64,000 bases of DNA from contig PLNT01000012.1 in the NCBI GenBank assembly GCA_003141895.1, positions 15,654-79,653 on the forward strand, given 5' to 3'. A model generated the notes under the pieces. It was not told where the DNA came from. It searched no databases and was given only the letters and a program-made list of their open reading frames with translations. Origin of the DNA: Bacteroidales bacterium (lineage in GTDB: Bacteria > Bacteroidota > Bacteroidia > Bacteroidales > VadinHA17). Shown here one piece after another: positions 1 to 8,540 of the stretch (the stretch's first letter is position 1; each line of letters begins with the position of its first letter). The position numbers and the translations under genes are program-made.

Positions 1-44
1 CAAATCGCATCCTATGCCCTGCTATTACTCTCAAAAAACACCGT

Positions 45-74
45 GTCATCCCGAGCGATCAGCGAGGGATCTCC
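45..74 (+). repeat. Diverged copy of the GTCATCCCGA repeat
   Basis: A 30-base sequence beginning GTCATCCCGAGCGATC and ending GGGATCTCC. It matches the 28-base terminal repeat of the palindromic element at 1374-1536 with a two-base insertion and a few changes, so it is probably a solo or half element. The rest of bases 1-261 shows no gene that I can support. Confidence 0.7.
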
Positions 75-261
75 TTCTCATTTAATCTGTTAGCCAGTTC
101 TGTTGGTCTGACAATATAGTTAAGAATCTCCCTGATTTTTTAATAATAATTTGTATCAAAAAAATAATTGTGTATAAAGGGTAGTTAATCAGTAAAGTCA
201 AAATCAATGAGTAATTTTACATGATTCCTTGTTATCATATTATCTTGAAACCAGATTAATC

Positions 262-1356
262 ATGAAAAAGAAAATTTTCTATTTGCTTTTTTTACTGCTG
301 ACACTGAGTTGCAGTAATCAACAATCGCCAAAATGGGACTTTAAATCGTTTTATAAACCTGCAGAAAATCCTGTTTTGAGAGGCGACTCAACATATACAT
401 TTATCGATCCCATTAAAAAGGAAGCCGTAAAATGGCAGAAGGCTGACGTGTTCAATCCGGCCGCCATTGTAAAGAATAACAAAGTCTGCCTGCTCTATAG
501 GAGTGAAGATAACCCGGCAGCAATTCTCGGGGGCCGGACTTCCAGAATAGGATTGGCTTACAGCGATGACGGTATTCATTTTACAAAATATCCTGAACCA
601 GTTTTATATCCTGACAGCAGTGAATTCATGAAATACGACTTCCCGGGAGGGTGTGAGGATCCAAGAATTGTACAAACTGAAGATAGTTTATACGTTTTAG
701 CATATACTTCCTGGAATTATAAAATTGCCAGACTAAGTATTGCTGTTTCAAGAGATCTGATACATTGGGAAAAGAAAGGTCCGGCTTTCGCAAAAGCTTA
801 TGACGGGAAATTCCTTGATATCTGGTCAAAATCAGGTTCTATAATCACTAAAATGGAAGGGAATAAGATTGTAGCAGCTAAAATTAACGGTAAATATGGT
901 ATGTACTGGGGTGAAAATTTTGTCAATCTTGCCTGGTCCGACAATCTGACCGACTGGTATCCGACACTGAATGTTGCAGGGGAGCTTAAACCTGTGATCA
1001 GTCCAAGAAAGAATAAGTTTGATAGTCAGCTCACTGAGTGCGGACCGCCATCACTTATTACCGATGAAGGCATTGTCATGTTTTACAATGGAAAAAATTC
1101 AGAAGGAGATGATTCTGATGTAAGAGTACCAAAAGGGACATACTCTGTCGGTAAAGTGGTATTTGATGTGAAAAATCCTGAAACGGTAATATCCCGTTCA
1201 GATACATGTTTATTAAGACCGACTTTACCCCATGAGATATCGGGGCAATATAAAGCGGGAACAACCTTTTCTGAAGCACTCGTCTATTTTCATGACAAAT
1301 GGTTCTTATATTACGGCACTGCCGATTCATTTGTTGGAGTCGCAATATCGAAATAA
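262..1356 (+). CDS. GH130-family glycosidase/phosphorylase lipoprotein
   Basis: The 364-residue product resembles GH130 enzymes, which phosphorolyse or hydrolyse beta-mannosides. The five-bladed propeller signature is visible: AYSDDGIHF near residue 100, the GGCEDPR block with the likely catalytic Asp at about 133, and C-terminal YYGTADSFVGVA. I start at 262 rather than the upstream in-frame ATG at 229, because 262 gives a clean lipoprotein signal (MKKKIF, hydrophobic core, lipobox LTLSC with Cys near residue 20). The protein is therefore probably anchored in the outer membrane or periplasm. No SusC/SusD or other glycoside hydrolase gene lies beside it, so this is not a classical polysaccharide utilisation locus. 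The exact substrate, and whether it is a phosphorylase or a hydrolase, cannot be told from sequence. Confidence 0.85.
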   Translation: MKKKIFYLLFLLLTLSCSNQQSPKWDFKSFYKPAENPVLRGDSTYTFIDPIKKEAVKWQKADVFNPAAIVKNNKVCLLYRSEDNPAAILGGRTSRIGLAYSDDGIHFTKYPEPVLYPDSSEFMKYDFPGGCEDPRIVQTEDSLYVLAYTSWNYKIARLSIAVSRDLIHWEKKGPAFAKAYDGKFLDIWSKSGSIITKMEGNKIVAAKINGKYGMYWGENFVNLAWSDNLTDWYPTLNVAGELKPVISPRKNKFDSQLTECGPPSLITDEGIVMFYNGKNSEGDDSDVRVPKGTYSVGKVVFDVKNPETVISRSDTCLLRPTLPHEISGQYKAGTTFSEALVYFHDKWFLYYGTADSFVGVAISK

Positions 1357-1373
1357 GGATCCGTTATAAAACT

Positions 1374-1536
1374 GGAGATCCCTCACTTCGTTCGGGATGA
1401 CAAGTTTTATTTGAGGGACAGGGAGGAAGAAGCGGCGATTCGAGGGAAAATAATTTTACTTTTTGGTCGAATCGCCGCTTCTTCCTTTTTGACCAACAAA
1501 ATGATGGTGTCATCCCGAACGAAGTGAGGGATCTCC
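1374..1536. repeat. Nested palindromic element with 28-bp perfect terminal inverted repeats
   Basis: Bases 1374-1401 and 1509-1536 are perfect reverse complements (28 bp; core CACTTCGTTCGGGATGAC). Inside lies a second perfect 19-bp inverted repeat, GGAAGAAGCGGCGATTCGA at 1425-1443 against 1467-1485, followed by TTTTT. There is no open reading frame. The architecture is that of a miniature inverted-repeat or REPIN-like element. The inner hairpin with its T-run could also terminate transcription after the GH130 gene. Confidence 0.85.
1425..1490 (+). terminator. Strong hairpin with T-run inside the palindromic element
   Basis: A 19-bp perfect stem (1425-1443 with 1467-1485), a 23-base loop and five T residues after the stem. 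It lies about 70 bases after the stop of the GH130 gene and could act as an intrinsic terminator, though the loop is long. Confidence 0.5.
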
Positions 1537-1652
1537 AAAAAGCTTCACGAAATTTTATTAAATTAAACTAGGATGAAGGGATTCCCAACAAAATATTATG
1601 TTTTTTGTTATACCTGATTATAAAATGGTAGAACATATAATCTTAAATATCA

Positions 1653-2030
1653 ATGGAAAAAAGTAATCATCCCACTATTGCAAATGGCAAAATATGTTAT
1701 CTCGAAATACCTGCTTTAGATGTTATTATCTCAGCGAATTTCTATAAAAAGGTATTCGGCTGGCATATACGTGAACGAAGCGATGGCATGATTGCTTTTG
1801 ATGACGGGGTTGGCGAAGTAAGCGGGACATGGGTGGTTGGCAGGCCACCATCAACTGAAGTTGGATTATTGATTTACATAATGGTAGACAGTGTTTCATC
1901 TGTTATTAGATCTGTTGTCACCCATGGCGGAAAGATTGTCCAGGATATAGGCATTGACGATCCTGAAATTACGGCAAGATTCATTGATCCGGCAGGGAAT
2001 ATCCTGGGATTATATCAGGAACCTTCTTAA
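1653..2030 (+). CDS. VOC (glyoxalase/bleomycin resistance fold) family protein
   Basis: The 125-residue product has one VOC unit pair. It shows an FYKKVFGW helix entry near residue 30, beta strands ending FDDG, and the typical C-terminal block RFIDPAGNILGLYQE, whose Glu is often a metal ligand. Small single VOC proteins of this kind include dioxygenase-like, lyase-like and antibiotic-binding members, and none can be singled out here. No signal peptide, so cytoplasmic. It stands alone, between a palindromic repeat and a long untranslated stretch. Confidence 0.85.
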   Translation: MEKSNHPTIANGKICYLEIPALDVIISANFYKKVFGWHIRERSDGMIAFDDGVGEVSGTWVVGRPPSTEVGLLIYIMVDSVSSVIRSVVTHGGKIVQDIGIDDPEITARFIDPAGNILGLYQEPS

Positions 2031-2173
2031 GATTTGCCCAATTTTACATGTTGTTGGAAGCATGTGTCCCGACAGAAAGAAAATGGGAATTCAAATCCCC
2101 TGATTTTTTAATTCTTTCAGTTCTGGTTGATACCAAATTTCTTGAGGAATTAGTACATAAAAACAAAATTAAT

Positions 2174-2181
2174 TAACTTTG
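2174..2181 (+). promoter_or_regulatory. Candidate Bacteroidetes -7 element (TAACTTTG)
   Basis: TAACTTTG fits the TAnnTTTG -7 consensus of Bacteroidetes promoters. It lies 107 bases before the Tat-signal gene at 2289. No good -33 TTTG is seen at the usual spacing, so support is moderate to weak. Confidence 0.35.
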
Positions 2182-2288
2182 AATGAGATGGTGAAAATAC
2201 ATTTACATTTTCGCCTTAATTTTCATGTTGATTAAATTTTAGTTTTAAGTTACCTGATAGATCCATAAATCAACTAATACCAAAAAAA

Positions 2289-3092
2289 ATGAAACGTCGT
2301 AACTTTATTAAGAATGCCGGACTTGCTGGAGGAATGATGCTTGTGTCACCCAAATTATCAATTGCTAAATCTCCTGAAGAATATCAATTCCCACTGACAG
2401 ACCTTCATGTTCACCTTACGAATGAGTTCACTATCGACACCGTCATGAAGATAGCAAAGGAAAAGAATGTAAAATTCGGCATTGTGGACCATCCTGCCGT
2501 TTGGGCCATTAAAGATGATGCCGACCTGAAAAAGTATATCGATAAATTAAGAAAATATCCTGTTTACATTGGTCTGCAACCACTTGAACTGGGATGGTCA
2601 AAACGCTTTTCACCCGAACTCTTGTCCAAAATTGATTATATACTTATGGACCCTCAAAGAGTAACTATGAAAAATGGAGAAACTTTGTCAATCTGGATGT
2701 TTGATACTTATGTTGAGAACACCGAAGATTTCATGGAACAATATATGGCCCATAGTCTTGATGTACTTAATAACGAACCAATAAATATCTTTGGATGGCC
2801 CCTCTTTCTCCCGGTTTGCATTGCCCGTGATTATTATACTCTCTGGACTGAGGAAAGGATGCAAAAAATAATTTCAGCTGCAAAAACCCATAATATTGCC
2901 ATCGAAATAAATGATATGGCTCATACTCCGCATGATAAGTTTATACTGTCGGCAAAGAAACAGGGTCTTAAATTCACATTCGGATCTGATTCAAGAAATA
3001 CGAATGCCGGACGTCTTGATTACTGCAAGTCAGTAGCCAAGAAATGCAACCTGAAGAAGGAAGATTTCTATGTACCGGTTTCAAAGGGATAG
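2289..3092 (+). CDS. Tat-exported PHP-like metallohydrolase
   Basis: 267 residues. The N-terminus carries a twin-arginine signal (RRNFIK at residues 3-8, then a glycine/alanine-rich core), which predicts folded export. The mature part starts with the metal-binding motif TDLHVHL (His40 and His42) and contains VDHPAVWA, a late EINDMAHTPHD segment and a GSDSRNTNAGR block. These are typical of PHP/amidohydrolase-like TIM-barrel phosphoesterases. The substrate is unknown. The gene is followed by an inverted repeat and then a co-oriented NTF2-like gene, with no obvious operon partner. The fold assignment is inferred from motifs; the Tat export signal is directly visible. Confidence 0.75.
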   Translation: MKRRNFIKNAGLAGGMMLVSPKLSIAKSPEEYQFPLTDLHVHLTNEFTIDTVMKIAKEKNVKFGIVDHPAVWAIKDDADLKKYIDKLRKYPVYIGLQPLELGWSKRFSPELLSKIDYILMDPQRVTMKNGETLSIWMFDTYVENTEDFMEQYMAHSLDVLNNEPINIFGWPLFLPVCIARDYYTLWTEERMQKIISAAKTHNIAIEINDMAHTPHDKFILSAKKQGLKFTFGSDSRNTNAGRLDYCKSVAKKCNLKKEDFYVPVSKG

Positions 3093-3097
3093 ATTTA

Positions 3098-3155
3098 GGT
3101 TAAGATTAAGGCTAAGGTTGAGAATTCTTAGCCTTAGCCTCAACCTCAACCTCAA
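3098..3155. repeat. Imperfect inverted repeat built of TTAAGG/CCTCAA units
   Basis: The left arm GGTTAAGATTAAGGCTAAGG and a right arm made of CTTAGCCTTAGCC plus CAACCT units can pair over roughly 25 bases with several mismatches; the core TAAGGCTAAG/CTTAGCCTTA is exact. There is no T-run, so it is more likely a repeat than a simple terminator. It fills the 74-base gap between 3092 and 3167. Confidence 0.6.
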
Positions 3156-3166
3156 CTACTTATAAT

Positions 3167-4030
3167 ATGAAAGCTCTTTCACTATTAACTTTGCTTTTAA
3201 CATCATCTATTCTGGCCCAGGAGCCTGATAGCAGCTCTGCTCTGTTTGGTATGAGAGAAGCCGAAAGGAATTTCGCGAAGGCATCGGTTATGATTGGACG
3301 AAATGCCGCTTTCGCAGAGTACTTTGCTGATGAGTCAGTAATCTTCACAGGTAAGTGGATCACTAATGGAAAGCAGTTTTCAAAGGAAGGGAAACCTTCT
3401 CCGATAGTTCTGAAATGGGAACCTGAATTTATGGATATATCAGACAGCCGCGATTTCGGAATAAGTACCGGCCCTTGGGAGGTTCAGGAATATCGTCCAA
3501 ACACCGCTCCTCTGTTCTCCGGATATTTTCTTACTGTCTGGAAAAAACAATCAACCGGAGAGTGGAAAGTAATACTCGATGGAGGTTCAACGACACCGAT
3601 GGCAACAGGACCTAAACATAAATTTACCTTCCCCTCAGGTGCGGACAAAGATATTCCGGGTCCTCCGGTTATGAATGTCGGGCAAAAATCAAAAGAATTA
3701 ATTGAACAGGATATCAAGTTCCAGACGGAATGGAAAAAGAATCCATCAGCATTCTCCTCACTTTTGGCACCGGATGCAAGGATTCAACTGAGCGGTCACC
3801 TTCCAACTACAAACGCAGATACAATAAAGTCCTGGGTGAATCAATTAGATAGATCTCTCACGTGGCAGCCTGTCGGAGCCGGAGCTGCAACATCAGGGGA
3901 CATGGGTTTTACATATGGCCTAATTACCACACAAAAGAATGAAGCAGTAAAAGGGCATTATGTATTGATCTGGAAAAAACGACCCGGATCAACCTGGCAC
4001 ATTGTTCTTGAAATGATGAATTTCGGTTAG
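3167..4030 (+). CDS. Secreted protein with two NTF2-like (DUF4440/SnoaL-type) domains
   Basis: 287 residues with a signal peptide ending SSILAQ. Two similar alpha+beta cone units follow. The first (about residues 25-140) contains REAERNFAKAS and FADESVIFTGKW, and ends YFLTVWKKQSTGEWKVILDGG. The second (about 165-287) contains SSLLAPDARIQLSGH and ends HYVLIWKKRPGSTWHIVLEMMN. The repeated -VWKK...WxIVL- ending shows an internal duplication. DUF4440 proteins are usually of unknown or binding function. Location is periplasmic or extracellular. It is monocistronic as far as can be seen. Confidence 0.8.
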   Translation: MKALSLLTLLLTSSILAQEPDSSSALFGMREAERNFAKASVMIGRNAAFAEYFADESVIFTGKWITNGKQFSKEGKPSPIVLKWEPEFMDISDSRDFGISTGPWEVQEYRPNTAPLFSGYFLTVWKKQSTGEWKVILDGGSTTPMATGPKHKFTFPSGADKDIPGPPVMNVGQKSKELIEQDIKFQTEWKKNPSAFSSLLAPDARIQLSGHLPTTNADTIKSWVNQLDRSLTWQPVGAGAATSGDMGFTYGLITTQKNEAVKGHYVLIWKKRPGSTWHIVLEMMNFG

Positions 4031-4164
4031 TCATTCTACATAAAAATTACGCGCAATCTGGGCGTCTCAAACCACCCTTGTCGGGTTTTGGGAGTGTGAC
4101 CTTTATGGTTAATAGCTTTCTTTCTATTTTGAAGTCGTATCAACAAATAATTCTCTCTTTTATT

Positions 4165-4172
4165 TACCTTTG
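4165..4172 (+). promoter_or_regulatory. -7 promoter element immediately before the flippase gene
   Basis: TACCTTTG matches TAnnTTTG and ends only five bases before the ATG at 4178. If it is used, transcription would begin at or very near the start codon, giving a leaderless or nearly leaderless mRNA. No -33 TTTG was found at the normal distance, so the match may be chance. Confidence 0.4.
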
Positions 4173-4177
4173 CTCAT

Positions 4178-5686
4178 ATGACAGCTATTAAACGCCTGGC
4201 CGGTCAAACCGCTATCTATGGAATCCCGAGTGTTCTGGGCCGTATTCTAAGTTATCTGCTGGTTCCGCTATATACTCGTGTATTCCTTCCCGGTGAATAT
4301 GGTACAGTAAATGTTTTTTATTCTTATGCTTCCCTCCTCATGGTAATTGTGACATACGGGATGGAAACAGCTTTTTTCAGATTCAATGAACATGAAACTG
4401 ACAGAGAAAGTGTTTTCAGTACCGGCATGATCTCGCTTACTTTATCTTCAATTCTTTTTCTGATTCTCATTTCATTCAATGCCGGACATATTGCCAATTG
4501 GATACTCTACCCGAATCATAAGGAATATGTAGTATGGTTTGCGTGGATCCTTGCCCTGGATGCACTTGCAGCTATTCCATTTGCTTATCTCAGGGCCGAG
4601 AATAGGCCATCTCGTTTTGCTACAATAAAAATGACCGGTATAGGAATTAACATTGGACTTAACCTCTTTTTCCTTCTGTTGTGTCCATATGTATTAAGCC
4701 ATTTCCCGGGAGGCCTTGCAGGACGATTTATTGATTTAATTTACAGACCTCACTGGGGAATAGAATATATATTCGTATCAAACCTGGTCGCAAGTTCTGT
4801 TACCCTTGTAATGTTACTCCCTCAAATTTTAAAGGTAAGATGGAAGATACATCCAGAACTTTGGAAGAGGATGCTTTTCTATGCCTTCCCTCTCCTTTTT
4901 GCAGGAATGGCAGGGATTATAAATGAGACCTTCGACCGGCTTTTATTACGTTACCTTTTACCAAAAGACATTGCTTCTTATCAGGTCGGAATATATGCAG
5001 CATGTTATAAGATCTCTATCCTGATGACTATATTCATCCAGGCTTACAGGTATGCTGCGGAGCCTTTCTTCTTTGCACAGGCCAAGGAGAAGGACGCAAA
5101 AGAGGTCTATGCTAAAATTATGGATTATTTCATAATAGTGGTGTCGCTTATTTTCCTTGTAACAATGCTTTACCTTAATGATTTTATTATGCCAATTCTG
5201 GTAGGGAAAAAATATTGGGAAGGAAAAGGTGTGATACCTGTTTTAATGATGGCAAACCTCTTTCTTGGAGTTTATTACAATCTTTCAATCTGGTATAAAC
5301 TCACAGGGAAGACTTCCTGGGGAGCATGGCTTTCACTCATTGGCGCTATTATAACCCTTATCCTTAACTTCTGGTGGATACCGCTCAGTTCCCAGCATCT
5401 TATTTATGGATATTACGGATCAGCGTGGGCTACTTTTATTTGCTATGGTTCAATGATGGTTCTCTCATATCTGATCGGGCAAAAATATTTTCCTGTTAAT
5501 TATAACCTTGGAAAATTTACAGGATACATCGGACTCTCGGTTCTGTTATATACGATAAGCACAATTATAATACCTGAAATGAAAATTATTAGTATAGGAT
5601 TTCATACGATACTCGTACTGATCTTTATGTCAGTAGTGTTACTTGTTGAAAAACCCAGACTCTCACTGAGTAATTTTACCAAATAA
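4178..5686 (+). CDS. Polysaccharide/lipid-linked oligosaccharide flippase (Wzx/MurJ-like MOP superfamily)
   Basis: 502 residues with about 12-14 hydrophobic helices throughout. The N-terminal signature (KRLAGQTAIYGIPSVLGRILSYLLVPLYTRVF) is characteristic of PST-type exporters in the MOP superfamily, and FDRLLLRYLLP in mid-protein is also typical. These inner-membrane proteins flip undecaprenyl-linked glycans to the periplasmic face. No glycosyltransferases are adjacent, so this is an orphan flippase gene. The next gene (VIT1-like) starts 9 bases later, suggesting co-transcription rather than a functional link. Confidence 0.88.
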   Translation: MTAIKRLAGQTAIYGIPSVLGRILSYLLVPLYTRVFLPGEYGTVNVFYSYASLLMVIVTYGMETAFFRFNEHETDRESVFSTGMISLTLSSILFLILISFNAGHIANWILYPNHKEYVVWFAWILALDALAAIPFAYLRAENRPSRFATIKMTGIGINIGLNLFFLLLCPYVLSHFPGGLAGRFIDLIYRPHWGIEYIFVSNLVASSVTLVMLLPQILKVRWKIHPELWKRMLFYAFPLLFAGMAGIINETFDRLLLRYLLPKDIASYQVGIYAACYKISILMTIFIQAYRYAAEPFFFAQAKEKDAKEVYAKIMDYFIIVVSLIFLVTMLYLNDFIMPILVGKKYWEGKGVIPVLMMANLFLGVYYNLSIWYKLTGKTSWGAWLSLIGAIITLILNFWWIPLSSQHLIYGYYGSAWATFICYGSMMVLSYLIGQKYFPVNYNLGKFTGYIGLSVLLYTISTIIIPEMKIISIGFHTILVLIFMSVVLLVEKPRLSLSNFTK

Positions 5687-5695
5687 TTTAATCCA

Positions 5696-6406
5696 ATGGA
5701 AACATCTGAAATGTTACATAAAGAGGAACATCTTGGAAGTTCTGAGTTTATTACGGACATAGTGATCGGAATGTCTGATGGATTAACTGTTCCATTTGCT
5801 TTAGCCGCAGGTTTAAGCGGTGCAGTTCAGCACAACTCTATCGTTATTACAGCGGGCATTGCCGAAATAGTGGCCGGAAGTATCGCTATGGGACTTGGCG
5901 GTTATCTCGCAGGCAAAACGGAACAGGAGCATTATCAATCTGAATTAGAAAGGGAATACGACGAAATTGAAGATATTCCTGAGGAAGAAAAAAAGGAAGT
6001 AAAACTGGTTTTCGCCGAATACGGTTTGAATGAGATGACTCAAAATACTATCGCAGAGGAAATGGCAAAAGACAAAGACAAGTGGGTCGACTTCATGATG
6101 AAATATGAGCTGGGTCTTGAAAAGCCAAACGTCAACAGGGCAAGAAACAGTGCAGCCACAATAGGTATTTCATATATAGTCGGTGGATTAATCCCGCTTT
6201 CAGGTTATTTCTTTACTAAGACTCCGTACCAAGGTCTGGTAGTCTCTGCAATTCTTACCGTGATTTGCTTATTTCTTTTCGGATATTTTAAGAGTAAAGT
6301 GACTGGTCAGCCACTGATTAAGGGAGCAATAAAAGTCACACTTATAGGCATTACCGCTGCCGCTGCCGCATTCCTTGTTGCAAAAACATTCAATAATCTA
6401 TTTTAA
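5696..6406 (+). CDS. VIT1/CCC1-family iron/manganese transporter
   Basis: 236 residues. The GMSDGLTVPFALAAGLSG motif in the first membrane segment (about residues 26-43) and GGYLAGKTEQEHYQSELERE, leading into an acidic cytoplasmic helix region, are diagnostic of VIT1/CCC1 transporters. That acidic region carries the metal-binding glutamates. Five hydrophobic segments are visible, two before and three after the acidic domain. These proteins move Fe2+ or Mn2+ out of the cytoplasm in exchange for protons. The gene sits 9 bases after the flippase and 10 bases before the DinB gene, in a compact three-gene run. Confidence 0.88.
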   Translation: METSEMLHKEEHLGSSEFITDIVIGMSDGLTVPFALAAGLSGAVQHNSIVITAGIAEIVAGSIAMGLGGYLAGKTEQEHYQSELEREYDEIEDIPEEEKKEVKLVFAEYGLNEMTQNTIAEEMAKDKDKWVDFMMKYELGLEKPNVNRARNSAATIGISYIVGGLIPLSGYFFTKTPYQGLVVSAILTVICLFLFGYFKSKVTGQPLIKGAIKVTLIGITAAAAAFLVAKTFNNLF

Positions 6407-6416
6407 GAGAGTACTA

Positions 6417-6899
6417 ATGAATATGAATTTTGAACCTCTCTGCAAAGAGATCGAAACACTGGTAGCGGAATGGGAACCAAAACTTTCAAGTCTTAATGAA
6501 GAAACAATTTCTCAAAGAAGAAATATTCAGAACAGGACCATAAAGCAGATAGTAGGACATCTTATTGATTCCGCTTCAAATAATATTCATAGAATTGTCC
6601 ATCTACAGAATCTCGAACCTCCATTAGTTTTTCCAAACTATGCTTCCCTGGGAAATAATGACAGGTGGATTGCTATTCAGGACTACCAGAATGAAGATTG
6701 GAATATTCTGGTTCAGTTAATGAAATATTCGTATTTACACATCAGCCATGTTATTAGAAATGTCGATCCTGATAAATTGAATAATGAATGGATAGCTGGT
6801 CATGATAGAAACATAAAATTGAAGGATCTAATCGTTGATTTTCTAAGACATTTAAAACTTCATCTTTCTGAAATAACACAATTGATGAATGAATATTAA
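6417..6899 (+). CDS. DinB-like (four-helix, metal-binding) family protein
   Basis: About 160 residues. The helical pattern IVGHLIDSASNNIHRI (first His-containing helix) and DFLRHLKLHLSEITQL near the C-terminus give the three-histidine metal site of the DinB/YfiT superfamily. Members include thiol-dependent transferases and proteins of unknown role. I place the start at 6417, just after the VIT1 stop; an earlier in-frame ATG at 6375 lies inside the VIT1 gene and is unlikely. A third ATG at 6423 is also possible. Cytoplasmic. Confidence 0.8.
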   Translation: MNMNFEPLCKEIETLVAEWEPKLSSLNEETISQRRNIQNRTIKQIVGHLIDSASNNIHRIVHLQNLEPPLVFPNYASLGNNDRWIAIQDYQNEDWNILVQLMKYSYLHISHVIRNVDPDKLNNEWIAGHDRNIKLKDLIVDFLRHLKLHLSEITQLMNEY

Positions 6900-6951
6900 A
6901 ACGAATTGGTTACTACCTTTGGATACGTATCAATTAATTAACTGAAGACTC

Positions 6952-7629
6952 ATGAAAACAATCAATATAAATCGATTTTATCTGATAGCTATTTTTGCAT
7001 TGATATTGTCAATGTCATTAACAGCTCAGGAAAGCTCAGGTAAATACGATCTTTATTCCATGTCGGAAAAAAACCTCCTTGAAGTTTATAACCGGACAGT
7101 GAGCACATTTTCAGAAAATGGTAAGATTGGGGTCATGTTCTCAAAAAGTGTAAATGATGGTGTGGCCTGGCTAAAACATGTGATTTTTTCAAATGGAATC
7201 ATAGAGCTTGATATAAGAGGGAAAGAAGAATTTCAGCAAAGTTTTGTAGGCATCGCTTTTCATGGAATGGATAACAATACCTTTGATGCAGTTTATTTCC
7301 GTCCTTTCAATTTTCAGACCGATGATCCGGTAAGAAAGATCCATGCGGTTCAGTATGTGTCGATGCCTGATTATTCCTGGGAAGTTCTTCGCGAAAAGTC
7401 CAATGGCAAGTATGAAAAGGCTGTTGTCCCTGCTCCAAAAGGAAATGAATGGTTTCATGTAAAAATTGTTGTGAAGTCTCCTCAGGTAACGGTCTACGTA
7501 AATGGAAGTCGTGAAGCCAGTTTGAGCATCGAAGCATTAAATAACAGGGCTTCCGGTAAAATCGGATTATGGGTTGGAAATAATTCGGATGGAGATTTTG
7601 CGAATATACAAATTACCTCTCTTGAATAG
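6952..7629 (+). CDS. Secreted concanavalin-like/DUF1080-like beta-sandwich protein
   Basis: 225 residues with a signal peptide ending SLTAQ. The mature chain alternates short strands and contains GIIELDIRGKEEFQQSFVGIAF, FDAVYFRPFNF, HVKIVVKSPQVTVYVNG and GKIGLWVGNNSDGDFANIQI. That pattern belongs to lectin-like jelly-roll domains of the DUF1080 (3-keto-disaccharide hydrolase) and laminin-G type. No catalytic residues can be assigned. A similar beta-sandwich gene lies at 7821, beyond a trpF-like stub. Function is likely carbohydrate or envelope related, but this is inference. Confidence 0.7.
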   Translation: MKTININRFYLIAIFALILSMSLTAQESSGKYDLYSMSEKNLLEVYNRTVSTFSENGKIGVMFSKSVNDGVAWLKHVIFSNGIIELDIRGKEEFQQSFVGIAFHGMDNNTFDAVYFRPFNFQTDDPVRKIHAVQYVSMPDYSWEVLREKSNGKYEKAVVPAPKGNEWFHVKIVVKSPQVTVYVNGSREASLSIEALNNRASGKIGLWVGNNSDGDFANIQITSLE

Positions 7630-7648
7630 GAATATATGATTTTAATTG

Positions 7649-7789
7649 ATGATCAGAGTAAAGATCTGTTGCATTAGTAGCGAAGAAGAGGCCAGGATTG
7701 CTATTAATTCCGGAGCATCGGCTATCGGCCTGGTGGCACGGATGCCAAGCGGACCAGGACCTATTGCTTCGGAAGTCCTGAAAAATTAA
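7649..7789 (+). pseudogene. Truncated phosphoribosylanthranilate isomerase-like (TrpF) gene stub
   Basis: A 46-codon reading frame encodes MIRVKICCISSEEEARIAI, then NSGASAIGLVARMPSGPGP, and ends after EVLKN. The KIC.I...E.A..A...GA.A.G pattern matches the first strand, helix and second strand of TrpF-type barrels, which normally run to about 200 residues. Everything after the second strand is missing. No other tryptophan gene is present. The stub sits in a 191-base gap between two secreted beta-sandwich genes. I read it as a deletion remnant; a functional 46-residue peptide is unlikely. Confidence 0.65.
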
Positions 7790-7820
7790 AAAAAGTTCTA
7801 AGATTTAAAATAATATAACT

Positions 7821-8534
7821 ATGATTAAAAAAAACTTTATTTCTTCAATCATGATCCTCCTGATTATCACTGGATCAACATTAATGGCACAAAGTCAAAA
7901 GTCTTCAGGCTCATTAAAGAGTCAGCCGGTTTCTCTGACCAGCTTTAAGCACAGTGATATTGGAAATCCATCGATTACTGGTACGGTGAAAGTTTCCAGT
8001 AATGGAATTGACATTATTGCAGGCGGGGCAGACATCTGGGGTGTAAAAGATGAATTCAATTTTGTATATCTTCAGCGGACGGGAGATTTTGACCTGGTGA
8101 CCCGCATAGAAAGTCTCATGGCAGCTAATCTTTACACAAAAGCCGGAATAATGGCACGCGAGGATCTCACTGCTGACTGCAGACATATATATTTCCAGGT
8201 TTTCTCAGATAACAACCCACGAAATAATAACAATGGCGGTTATGAATTTCAGTATCGTCAGCTTAAAGCCGGGGAAATGAAAGCAATTTATCCTAAAGAT
8301 TCCAAGGGTACACCTGAATTCCCTGTTAGTTATCCTAATACCTGGTTAAGGCTGCAGCGTACGGGGAATAATTTCATCGGTTATTATAGCCTCGATGGAA
8401 AAACCTGGAAAGAATATACAACTTACACCCTTGAGCTGCCTGCAAAGCTTTATCTTGGGCTTGCTGTAACATCTCACAATACATCTCATGCGGCATCTGC
8501 TAAATTCAGAAATATTTCAGAACTTAAACATTAG
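7821..8534 (+). CDS. Secreted DUF1349-like beta-sandwich protein
   Basis: 237 residues with an N-terminal signal peptide ending TLMAQ. The domain shows DEFNFVYLQRTGDFDLVTRIESL, YTKAGIMARE, a QYRQLKAG strand, PNTWLRLQRTGNNFIGYYSLDGKTW and YLGLAVTSHN. This is the jelly-roll pattern of DUF1349 and related laminin-like domains, which often occur as glycan-binding modules of secreted enzymes. No enzymatic domain is attached. The VOC gene at 8541 begins 6 bases after its stop, so the two are probably co-transcribed. Confidence 0.78.
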   Translation: MIKKNFISSIMILLIITGSTLMAQSQKSSGSLKSQPVSLTSFKHSDIGNPSITGTVKVSSNGIDIIAGGADIWGVKDEFNFVYLQRTGDFDLVTRIESLMAANLYTKAGIMAREDLTADCRHIYFQVFSDNNPRNNNNGGYEFQYRQLKAGEMKAIYPKDSKGTPEFPVSYPNTWLRLQRTGNNFIGYYSLDGKTWKEYTTYTLELPAKLYLGLAVTSHNTSHAASAKFRNISELKH

Positions 8535-8540
8535 ACAAGA

